Below, in pieces: positions 1-5,091 of a DNA stretch of 6,555 nucleotides. The DNA lies in the NCBI GenBank assembly GCA_031396505.1, contig JANNKX010000043.1:1-6555 (forward strand), written 5' to 3'. This DNA is from JAAFHS01 sp031396505 (GTDB lineage Bacteria; Pseudomonadota; Alphaproteobacteria; Rhodobacterales; Rhodobacteraceae). The notes under the pieces were generated by a model. It was given only the letters and a program-made list of their open reading frames with translations, searched no databases and was not told where the DNA came from. Within the stretch, counting starts at the first letter, position 1. Each line of letters opens with the position of its first letter. A program made the translations under genes and the position numbers.

Positions 1-3
1 CTG

Positions 4-540
4 TCAGGAACCGAGGCCACAGTTTTCATAGCGGGTGACCTGAAACGAAGTCTGCCCTTCGGTAAAGCTTTCCGCGTTGTTGAAGGGACCGAGTGTCGAT
101 ACGGTTGGTGAAAAAGCGGGCTCACCTTCAAACCCGCCTTCACTTGTTACCCTGCGGCCACGCCGTGTGTTCTGTCCCAGATAAACCTGGTCCGCGCCAT
201 CCGCGTTACGATACGTATATCGGCAATCGCCTGGTACATCGAAGCACGATGCAGGATCGAAGGTTTCCCATTTGCCGTCGGCCCAATCCTTGCGCAGTAT
301 CAAACCTTGGCGTGAAAATGTTGTCGTGCGGATGAGCCGGCGACCGCCCGGTCCTTCATATGTTTTCGTTACATGGTTGCCACCCGACAAGCCCATGTAT
401 TCATCAATCACCTCGGCGCCTGATCCGTACGTTCCGAAAATCCGGCAACCGACCGGCATCTGGTCAAACCGGATGCCGCTGGTTTCCGCCGCTGCGGGCA
501 CGGCGAGGCAAGCAAAGACGATGGCGAGATGTTTCAACAT
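4..540 (-). CDS. Small exported protein of unknown function (178 aa)
   Basis: I do not recognise the family. The start at 540 gives a short signal peptide (MLKHLAIVFACLAVPAAA, cleavage probably before Glu-Thr at residues 19-20), so the product is probably periplasmic. An in-frame start at 600 would put 20 residues of no signal character in front, so it is less likely. A GAGG lies only 2 nt before the ATG, a tight ribosome site. The mature part is about 160 residues, polar and rich in Gly, Arg and Thr, with no membrane segment. It has four cysteines (C32, C99, C106, C174) that could form two disulfides. Cys11 sits inside the signal peptide but its context (VFAC) is a poor lipobox. The stop at 4-6 is inside the window, so the gene is complete. 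It lies downstream of ssrA on the same strand with no clear terminator between them, so read-through from ssrA is possible but unproven. The reading frame is convincing; the function is unknown. Confidence 0.8.
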   Translation of the reverse strand: MLKHLAIVFACLAVPAAAETSGIRFDQMPVGCRIFGTYGSGAEVIDEYMGLSGGNHVTKTYEGPGGRRLIRTTTFSRQGLILRKDWADGKWETFDPASCFDVPGDCRYTYRNADGADQVYLGQNTRRGRRVTSEGGFEGEPAFSPTVSTLGPFNNAESFTEGQTSFQVTRYENCGLGS

Positions 541-705
541 GACCTCGGGGGATGAAAGAACCGCTGTAGCAATACTTTGGCATCGGACATGCTGATGCAA
601 GATAAATCGCTGAATGGGGATAGTGCAGGTTTCTGTTGCCAGGTACCTGCGAACCCCGCCTTACGCGGCTAAGCGCAAGGACTTAGTTTCGGCGACGCGA
701 ACTGC

Positions 706-747
706 TTACGCAGCAAGCGCCATTGCCGGAGCACGGTTGTCATTGGC
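706..747 (-). other. tmRNA tag reading frame, ANDNRAPAMALAA-stop
   Basis: The resume codon GCC (747-745) opens a 13-codon frame, A-N-D-N-R-A-P-A-M-A-L-A-A, ending in TAA at 708-706. The AND start and the ALAA end are the general signature of tmRNA tags, the latter being the ClpXP/ClpAP degron. The ANDNRAP beginning resembles the tags I recall from other Rhodobacterales. The frame sits where it should in the coding piece, between the first pseudoknot region and the 3' stem-loop region. Confidence 0.93.
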
Positions 748-840
748 AACTGTACATTTGGTCCGATAACGGTGGTACCTACCGAGCAAAAGCTGGCCCC
801 TTTAGACGTTCGTCGATCCTATTTCGACCCCATCGGCCCC

Positions 841-854
841 CAATGAGGGAGAAG
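841..854 (-). other. Intervening segment between the two tmRNA pieces
   Basis: Fourteen bases (CTTCTCCCTCATTG on the minus strand) separate the encoded CCA of the acceptor piece from the first G of the coding piece. In permuted tmRNA this segment is removed by processing to leave two chains held together by base pairing. The exact right edge is uncertain by one base because a run of five G begins the coding piece. It is pyrimidine-rich and has no inner hairpin. Confidence 0.75.
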
Positions 855-944
855 TGGTGGAGTCGCCGGGTACCGCCCCCGGGTCCGAGCCGCGTATTAC
901 GGGTGCGTTTATCGCCATAGTCCGGGTTACCCCGCACAAAGGGC

Positions 945-973
945 AATATAGGGGGTGGCGCAGAGGGGCGCAA
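945..973 (-). promoter_or_regulatory. Promoter of ssrA
   Basis: Reading the minus strand, a -35 element TTGCGC (973-968) is followed by exactly 17 bp and a -10 element TATATT (950-945). This predicts a transcription start near 938, a few bases before the GTGCG (937-933) that can pair with CGCAC further down the acceptor piece. The promoter begins only 10 bp beyond the stop of the upstream DUF4242 gene, so ssrA has its own start even though it lies at the end of that operon. Confidence 0.7.
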
Positions 974-983
974 GGTGCGCGTG

Positions 984-1247
984 TTACACCTCCAGTTCAA
1001 GGGCTGGCACAATCCGGTCAAACTGCAACCCGGCGTCGCGATTCAGTTGCATCACGACATCCGCATTCTTGGCCTCGAACAGGCACAGGCAGCGCCCATC
1101 TTCGGGCACGAACACCGACCGAATGTAGCGGACCCTGTCGCCATCGTCATACATCTGGATCGATTGCCGGATCGCGGCCACCTTGGCACTGGCAAGGTCG
1201 GCCATCGAAATACCCTTCAGATTGCGTTCCACCAGAAAAGTCTGCAT
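984..1247 (-). CDS. DUF4242 family protein (87 aa)
   Basis: This is a small cytoplasmic protein of the DUF4242 family, which includes a Streptomyces protein described as nickel-binding; the role here is not known. The hallmark features are all present: an N-terminal FLVERNLKGISMADL segment, the central RYIRSVFVPEDGRCLCLFEA segment (residues 40-59) and the C-terminal AGLQFDRIVPA (72-82). This alternation of strands and helices fits a small ferredoxin-like fold. The start at 1247 is preferred because AAGGTGAC lies 7 nt upstream and the family alignment begins here; a start at 1355 would add 36 unrelated residues inside the preceding gene. It begins 31 bp after the DUF1194 stop, so the two are very likely co-transcribed. 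Cys53 and Cys55 (CLC) are the only cysteines and could bind metal, but that is speculation. Length is close to the usual 85-90 residues. Confidence 0.88.
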   Translation of the reverse strand: MQTFLVERNLKGISMADLASAKVAAIRQSIQMYDDGDRVRYIRSVFVPEDGRCLCLFEAKNADVVMQLNRDAGLQFDRIVPALELEV

Positions 1248-1278
1248 GTCGTCACCTTTGTGTCCGGGAAAGATGTGG

Positions 1279-2010
1279 TCAACCGCCAAGAGCCAGATTT
1301 TGCGGCCTGATTTCGCGGGCAAGTTTGGCTGCAATTGCCGCTGCGAACGAATCAAACCCCGTGACCTGCATCACAAATGCACCGGGGCCCGTGATGACGC
1401 GGTCACCGTACCAGTCGGCCAGACCGGCATCATCCATCGTGATTGCCAGTCCGTTGATCGTGATACCCATCGTATCCGCACGCGCCCGCGCAACGGCCAG
1501 CGGCACATGATCGCGCGGGCGTGGCAGCAGCGATTCCTTGCCGTCCCCCGACACATTCACCAGACGCCGCGACCCGCACGCATCATAGATCGTCAGCAGA
1601 TCAAGCGCCGTCCAGATGCCCTTGCCGATGCCGGTATTGCCGGTCACCAGACGCGGCATTTCCACGATACGCTTGGCCAGCAGATCGGCATCAACCCTGC
1701 TGCGCACCTGCTGCCAGCCAAGGGTCTGCGGGGCCATTTCAGTGTCCGCCCACAGTACCACGGCGATGTCGACGCGGCCCGCCGATGCCAGCGCGTCCTG
1801 CACCGCACCCGACCGGAACGCCGCCGCGTAGCCGCCCTGTTGCAGGCCGAATTCGGGGGCACTGATACTGCCCGACGCGTCGATGGCCAGCACGAGTGCA
1901 AGATCGGGGCAATCGGCCCACGCCTGTGACGCAGGTAGAAGGGCAATCAGGCCCGCGATGACGGTGCGCATGTGCCGTGCCATTTTGCGTGGTGCGATGG
2001 GGTGCGGCAT
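1279..2010 (-). CDS. Exported DUF1194 / von Willebrand factor A-like protein (243 aa)
   Basis: This is a VWA-fold protein of the DUF1194 family, common in alphaproteobacteria and generally of unknown role. The start at 2010 has AAGGA 7 nt upstream; starts at 1983 and 1971 lack a ribosome site, and a start at 2106 would run through the divergent promoter region. The N-terminus (about 14 polar residues, then a hydrophobic stretch ending AWA before Asp33) is a signal peptide. The metal-ion-dependent adhesion site is intact: DASGS (44-48), the Thr of GNTG (T126) and the Asp of VSGDG (D156). A divalent metal and a protein or peptide ligand are therefore expected in the periplasm. Cys34 and Cys145 could pair. 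No C-terminal membrane anchor is seen. It is the first gene of an operon with the DUF4242 gene and is divergent from the winged-helix regulator, which may control it. Partner and ligand are unknown. Confidence 0.9.
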   Translation of the reverse strand: MPHPIAPRKMARHMRTVIAGLIALLPASQAWADCPDLALVLAIDASGSISAPEFGLQQGGYAAAFRSGAVQDALASAGRVDIAVVLWADTEMAPQTLGWQQVRSRVDADLLAKRIVEMPRLVTGNTGIGKGIWTALDLLTIYDACGSRRLVNVSGDGKESLLPRPRDHVPLAVARARADTMGITINGLAITMDDAGLADWYGDRVITGPGAFVMQVTGFDSFAAAIAAKLAREIRPQNLALGG

Positions 2011-2069
2011 TTGGCTTTCCTTCGCGCGATCATGGGGTGTGGCCAAGGATGCGGGTGCGGTGGCGCAAA

Positions 2070-2081
2070 GTCCTGAAGGAC
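2070..2081. promoter_or_regulatory. Small inverted repeat in the DUF1194 leader
   Basis: GTCCT-GA-AGGAC (2070-2074 and 2077-2081) is a perfect 5-bp dyad with a 2-bp centre, lying about 60 bp before the DUF1194 start. It could be a minor operator half or a weak leader hairpin. The arms are short, so chance occurrence is possible. Confidence 0.2.
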
Positions 2082-2085
2082 CGCT

Positions 2086-2138
2086 GAAATTGTGCTGAAT
2101 TCGCAATGTGGGGCAGATTGCGCGGTTGCGGCAATTTC
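2086..2138. promoter_or_regulatory. Nested dyad, candidate operator of the divergent promoter region
   Basis: Two inverted repeats share one centre at 2112. The inner one pairs CGCAAT (2102-2107) with ATTGCG (2117-2122), and further toward the centre TG (2109-2110) with CA (2114-2115), giving 8 of 10 matches. The outer one pairs GAAATTG (2086-2092) with CAATTTC (2132-2138) perfectly. Extra copies of the same half-site lie between them, ATTGTG at 2089 and TTGCG at 2126. The centre is 102 bp from the DUF1194 start and 87 bp from the regulator start, nearly midway. This is what an operator shared by two divergent genes looks like. The regulator encoded next door is the natural candidate to bind it, by inference from position. 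Confidence 0.5.
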
Positions 2139-2177
2139 TGCGGATTCTCGAGACAATACGTGCTACTGTCCCGATAC

Positions 2178-2185
2178 TATATAAC
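2178..2185 (+). promoter_or_regulatory. Possible -10 element of the regulator gene
   Basis: TATATAAC is the only AT-rich -10-like match between the dyad and the regulator start. No convincing -35 lies 16-18 bp upstream, which would suit an activator-dependent or weak promoter. A start of transcription near 2191 would rule out the in-frame ATG at 2187 and leave only a very short leader for the ATG at 2199. Confidence 0.3.
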
Positions 2186-2198
2186 GATGGTGTATTTC

Positions 2199-3740
2199 AT
2201 GAACGCATTGGACATGTCGGTTTTTCGATTTGCCACCTTTACCCTCGACACGGCACGCGGGCGTCTGTTGGACGAAGCAGGCGATGTCGCACTGCGGCCA
2301 AAGTCGTTCGCCCTGCTGTGTTACCTCGCGCGCAATGCCGGGCGGGTGATGTCAAAGGATGAGCTGATTGCGGTAGTTTGGCCGGGTGTCACGGTGACGG
2401 ACGACTCGCTAACGCAATGCATCCGTGATCTGCGCAAGACACTGGGTGTGCAGGGTGCCACCTTGGTGCGCACCATCCCGCGCCGGGGCTATGTGTTCGA
2501 CATGCCGCTGCGGGACCCCAGCTCTGCCGCCGTCGCGCGCCCGATGGCCCCGCCGCCCGCGCATCCGGGCAGCATCGCCGTGATGCCGTTCACCTGCCTG
2601 TTGCGGCAGGATCAGGTGTTGTGTGACGGGCTGGTGAATGACGTGATTGGCCAACTGGCACGGTTGCGCAGCTTTCACGTGATCGCACGGGGCAGTACCT
2701 TTGCACTGCGCCATATGGCAGTTGATCCGATCCGCGCGGGCAGTGCGTTAGGGGTCGCATATGTTGTGACCGGCACTGTGACCCCGCGCTGCACCGCGGT
2801 TTGTCTGCAGGTTGACCTTGTCCGCACTGATGGCGGGGCCATCGTTTGGACCGATGATATCGTGATTGCCAGAACCGATATTCTGGGCGGGATCGGCGCA
2901 TTGGCAGACCGGATCGCCCACAGGGTCGCGCGCGAGATTACATCGCAGGAACGGATGCTTGCCGTGTCCGCCCCCGATCACGGTCTGGACGCATGGCAAT
3001 CCTATCACCGGGGATTGGATCACGTTTTTCGGTTTGATGCCGCAGCAATGGCTCTGGCGCAGGGTTGTTTTGCATCGGCGATAGCACAGGATGCGGGTTT
3101 TGCCCGCGCCCATGCGGGGCAATCTTTTTGCCATTATTTCTTTGCCTTTGCGGGTCTTTGCGATGATCGCGATGCCGAAATCAGGGCGGCGCTTCACGCA
3201 GCACAACGTGCGATGGACGTTGATGATGGCAACCCGTCGTCGCAATGGGCTTTTGGTCGCGCATTGTGGCTGGCGGGCGATTCTGACGGCGGCCTTTTGC
3301 ATACGCGGCAGGCGGTGGCACTTTGCCCCGGTTTTGCGCATGCCCATTACATGATCGGTTTCATCGAGGCGCATCATGGCGATCCTCAGCGCGCGCTGGA
3401 CCAGATGGCCAAGACCGAGGCGCTGAGCCCGTTTGACCCGTTTCTGGCGTCGGTGCAGATTACGCGCGCGGTGGCGCTGCTGCGTCTGGGTGATATTGAG
3501 ACTGCGGCGATCTGGGCGCGAAAGGCGTCACACCACAGCAACGCCTATTCGCAACTGCTGGGGAATGCCGCGTTAATCCTTGCGGCGGCGGGTCAGCGGG
3601 ACGAGGCACGCGGTATCGTGGCGACCGTTCATAAATCGCAGCCGCAGTATCGGCTTTCGACGATGTTCCGGTCGATTTACAGCATGCCGGATGATGTTCA
3701 GGCGATTTACCGGCGCAGTGCGGCCGATATCAACCTGTGA
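2199..3740 (+). CDS. Winged-helix transcriptional regulator with TolB-like and TPR regions (513 aa)
   Basis: This is a one-component regulator of the CadC/HilA/OmpR-type DNA-binding group. With the start at 2199, the winged-helix domain covers about residues 9-101: RPKSFALLCYLARNAGRVMSK, then the recognition helix around DDSLTQCIRDLRKTLG (68-83) and the wing RTIPRRGYVF (91-100). A Pro/Ala-rich linker (about 105-123) follows, then a TolB-like segment opening SIAVMPF (125-131) and running to about 250. TPR-like helical repeats occupy about 265-500. No membrane segment is visible, unlike CadC, so it is cytoplasmic and probably senses a small molecule or protein through the C-terminal part. The start is uncertain: 2187, 2199 and 2214 are in frame. 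I chose 2199 for the weak GGTG 6 nt upstream; 2214 sits closest to the domain, and 2106 lies in the operator. It diverges from the DUF1194-DUF4242 operon and is the likely regulator of it. The signal is unknown. Confidence 0.88.
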   Translation: MNALDMSVFRFATFTLDTARGRLLDEAGDVALRPKSFALLCYLARNAGRVMSKDELIAVVWPGVTVTDDSLTQCIRDLRKTLGVQGATLVRTIPRRGYVFDMPLRDPSSAAVARPMAPPPAHPGSIAVMPFTCLLRQDQVLCDGLVNDVIGQLARLRSFHVIARGSTFALRHMAVDPIRAGSALGVAYVVTGTVTPRCTAVCLQVDLVRTDGGAIVWTDDIVIARTDILGGIGALADRIAHRVAREITSQERMLAVSAPDHGLDAWQSYHRGLDHVFRFDAAAMALAQGCFASAIAQDAGFARAHAGQSFCHYFFAFAGLCDDRDAEIRAALHAAQRAMDVDDGNPSSQWAFGRALWLAGDSDGGLLHTRQAVALCPGFAHAHYMIGFIEAHHGDPQRALDQMAKTEALSPFDPFLASVQITRAVALLRLGDIETAAIWARKASHHSNAYSQLLGNAALILAAAGQRDEARGIVATVHKSQPQYRLSTMFRSIYSMPDDVQAIYRRSAADINL

Positions 3741-3770
3741 CGACCTGCAATGTACTGACTGACCCACCTG

Positions 3771-3810
3771 ATGAAAACGCCCGGACGGCATGACCTTCCG
3801 GGCGTTTCAT
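3771..3810. terminator. Bidirectional hairpin terminator between convergent genes
   Basis: AAACGCCCGG (3775-3784) pairs perfectly with CCGGGCGTTT (3798-3807), and ATG/CAT extends the stem past a single bulged A at 3774. The loop is 13 nt. Short T runs follow the stem in both directions (TTT on the plus strand, TTTT on the minus strand). It starts 31 bp after the regulator stop and ends 16 bp before the binding-protein stop on the other strand, so it can end both transcripts. Confidence 0.8.
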
Positions 3811-3825
3811 GCCTCTGACGCCGGA

Positions 3826-4878
3826 TCAGAAGCCCGACTTGATCAATTCGAACTCTTCCAGCATCCGGTCGCGCATTTCGGTCGCGATCGGCACCTGCGG
3901 CAGCAGCGTGCCTTCGACCGGGTTCACGTCAGCGGCGACCAGCGCCTCGGATGCAATTGTTGCCAGTGCGGCGTCATTGGCATGGGCATAGCCAAAGTTA
4001 TCCAGCATCACCTGCGCGGATTCGACCGCGATGAACGAATTGACGTAATCGTACAGCTTGTCCTCGCTGCCGGGGCCGTCTTTCATGTTCACCAGACCGC
4101 AGAACCATGTCGTGACACCTTCGGTGGGTGTCCGCTGAAAGCCGACGGGGAAACCATCGGCGCGCAGCAATGCCACAGCGTCGTTCCACGCCCATGACAC
4201 CTGCACTTCGCCCGTCGCCATTAACTGCGTCAGTTCCGACGGATCAGACCAGTAGGCGCGCACATTGGGGTGCACCTGGCGCAGCCAGTCGGCGGCGGCG
4301 GTAAACTGTTCATCCGTCACATCCGTCCATGACGTGACGCCGGTTGCCAGCAGGGCCAGCGTCCAGACATCATCGGTATTGTCGGGCAGCGAGATGCGGC
4401 CCGCATATTTCGGATCAAGAAACACCGCGAGCGAGGCCACGTCCGCTGCAGGAACGGCTTCGGTATTGTAAGCGATTGCGGTAAAGGCATAGTCCGTTGG
4501 CAAGAACCACACGCCTTCATCATCGACAAATTCGCTGCTTTCCAACATGCGCGGCGCGATGTTGGCGAATTCGGGAATACGGCTGACATCCCACGGCTCG
4601 ATCAGGCCAGCCGCGCGGTATTTCGGCACCATCTGCGAGCAGGGATGCACGACATCGGCCTTGAACCCCGACGACACCTTTTGAAACGCTTCGTCATCAT
4701 CGGCAAAGAACGAATAGGTCGGGGCCTGCCCATGGGTGGTGGTATAGGCCGCGCTTAGACCCGCGATTTCCCATCCGGCCCAGTCGAACACCAGCAGTTC
4801 CGGGTCGGTGGCGTATGCGGGCAGGGCCACGGCGAATGCCACGGCGGCCCCGGTAAGAAGTGATGCCTTGATTTTCAT
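3826..4878 (-). CDS. PotD-like periplasmic substrate-binding protein of an ABC transporter (350 aa)
   Basis: This belongs to the extracellular solute-binding family that contains PotD/PotF (spermidine/putrescine). Such proteins capture substrate in the periplasm and pass it to a membrane permease. The signal peptide is clear (residues 1-23, cleavage AYA before Thr24). The mature protein opens with LLVFDWAGWE (28-37), matching the family's opening strand with aromatic residues that face the ligand. It continues through WFLPTDYAFTAIAYNTE (124-140), a typical hinge segment, and SWAWNDAV (228-235), where aromatic and acidic residues usually contact the amine. Length fits the family (about 340-370). 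The start is fixed by AAGGAG 5 nt upstream of the ATG. No permease or ATPase gene lies on either side: the downstream neighbour is convergent and the upstream one divergent. It is therefore monocistronic here and must use components encoded elsewhere. Polyamine is the best guess for the ligand, but the family also binds other amines and organic ligands. Confidence 0.88.
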   Translation of the reverse strand: MKIKASLLTGAAVAFAVALPAYATDPELLVFDWAGWEIAGLSAAYTTTHGQAPTYSFFADDDEAFQKVSSGFKADVVHPCSQMVPKYRAAGLIEPWDVSRIPEFANIAPRMLESSEFVDDEGVWFLPTDYAFTAIAYNTEAVPAADVASLAVFLDPKYAGRISLPDNTDDVWTLALLATGVTSWTDVTDEQFTAAADWLRQVHPNVRAYWSDPSELTQLMATGEVQVSWAWNDAVALLRADGFPVGFQRTPTEGVTTWFCGLVNMKDGPGSEDKLYDYVNSFIAVESAQVMLDNFGYAHANDAALATIASEALVAADVNPVEGTLLPQVPIATEMRDRMLEEFELIKSGF

Positions 4879-4889
4879 TTTTTCTCCTT

Positions 4890-4926
4890 GACGGTTGTCA
4901 TCAACGCGCGGTCCCCCCGAACCGTC
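4890..4926 (-). promoter_or_regulatory. Leader hairpin next to the ribosome site of the binding-protein gene
   Basis: In the mRNA read from the minus strand, GACGGTT (4926-4920) can pair with AACCGTC (4896-4890), a perfect 7-bp stem with a 23-nt G-rich loop. The ribosome-binding AAGGAG begins at the very next base (4889). Formation of the stem would crowd the ribosome site without burying it, so it could adjust translation or protect the transcript. No known riboswitch is recognised. Confidence 0.35.
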
Positions 4927-4962
4927 GTTTCCCTGTTTGGAACGCTAGAATAGCGCGGGCGC

Positions 4963-4978
4963 TTGCACAAGCGTGCAA
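4963..4978. promoter_or_regulatory. Inverted repeat TTGCAC-N4-GTGCAA, candidate operator
   Basis: TTGCAC (4963-4968) and GTGCAA (4973-4978) are perfect 6-bp arms with AAGC between. The site is in the 213-bp divergent region, 85 bp from the binding-protein start and 114 bp from acuI, so a bound repressor could affect both. The size suits a TetR-, GntR- or LacI-type dimer, but the centre does not have the CG typical of LacI-family sites. Confidence 0.45.
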
Positions 4979-4991
4979 AGCAAGGTGTAAG
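4963..4991 (+). promoter_or_regulatory. Possible promoter of acuI
   Basis: TTGCAC (4963-4968) as -35 and TGTAAG (4986-4991) as -10 are 17 bp apart. Both elements are weak matches (3 and 4 of 6). If used, transcription starts near 4998, giving a leader of about 94 nt, and the dyad at 4963-4978 would cover the -35 element, as a repressor site would. Confidence 0.35.
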
Positions 4992-5091
4992 TGAAGCACA
5001 GGCAGGACAAGTGCATCGGCGTGATTTTTCGCCCGTTTGGGTGATGAAATGCGCGTGATTGCGGCTTTTTTCAAAGAGGGGGGCTCGGGCA

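Larger units (their letters stand above)
616..938 (-). ncRNA. ssrA: Two-piece (permuted) tmRNA, alphaproteobacterial type
   Basis: tmRNA rescues stalled ribosomes by acting as alanyl-tRNA and then as a short mRNA whose tag marks the product for proteolysis. Here the order is permuted. The acceptor piece comes first (about 938-855, ending in encoded ACCA at 858-855), followed by a 14-nt intervening segment and the coding piece (840 to about 616). The coding piece begins GGGGCCG, has the D-loop-like segment with GATCGACGAACG, then the tag frame (747-706), and ends in a stem-loop region closed by GGGG (657-654) with CCCC (619-616) and GCAGG (650-646) with CCTGC (629-625). In the acceptor piece a 5-bp T-stem (CCGGG/CCCGG) closes a 7-nt loop. 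The G3-U70 wobble that marks alanine identity is present at 838/861. The 5' end is inferred from the promoter and the 3' end from the closing stem, so both are approximate. The partner protein SmpB is not in the window. Confidence 0.93.

Noticed and set aside
580..598. GCATC-N9-GATGC inverted repeat as an ssrA terminator
   Set aside because: Only a 5-bp stem with a 9-nt loop and no T run, so too weak to call.
779..1021. Minus-strand 80-codon open frame
   Set aside because: It lies entirely over the tmRNA acceptor piece and promoter; structure and tag explain the sequence better.
854..1510. Long plus-strand open frame (218 codons) across the tmRNA and the minus-strand operon
   Set aside because: It is antisense to ssrA and to the well-supported DUF4242 and DUF1194 genes, and its Pro/Arg/Ser-rich translation has no domain.
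1183..1929. 248-codon plus-strand open frame opposite the DUF1194 gene
   Set aside because: The opposite strand carries a VWA protein with an intact metal site, signal peptide and ribosome site; the plus-strand translation is Arg/His-rich without motifs.
2146..2153. TCTCGAGA 8-bp palindrome
   Set aside because: Flanking bases show no further symmetry, and an 8-bp palindrome alone is expected by chance.
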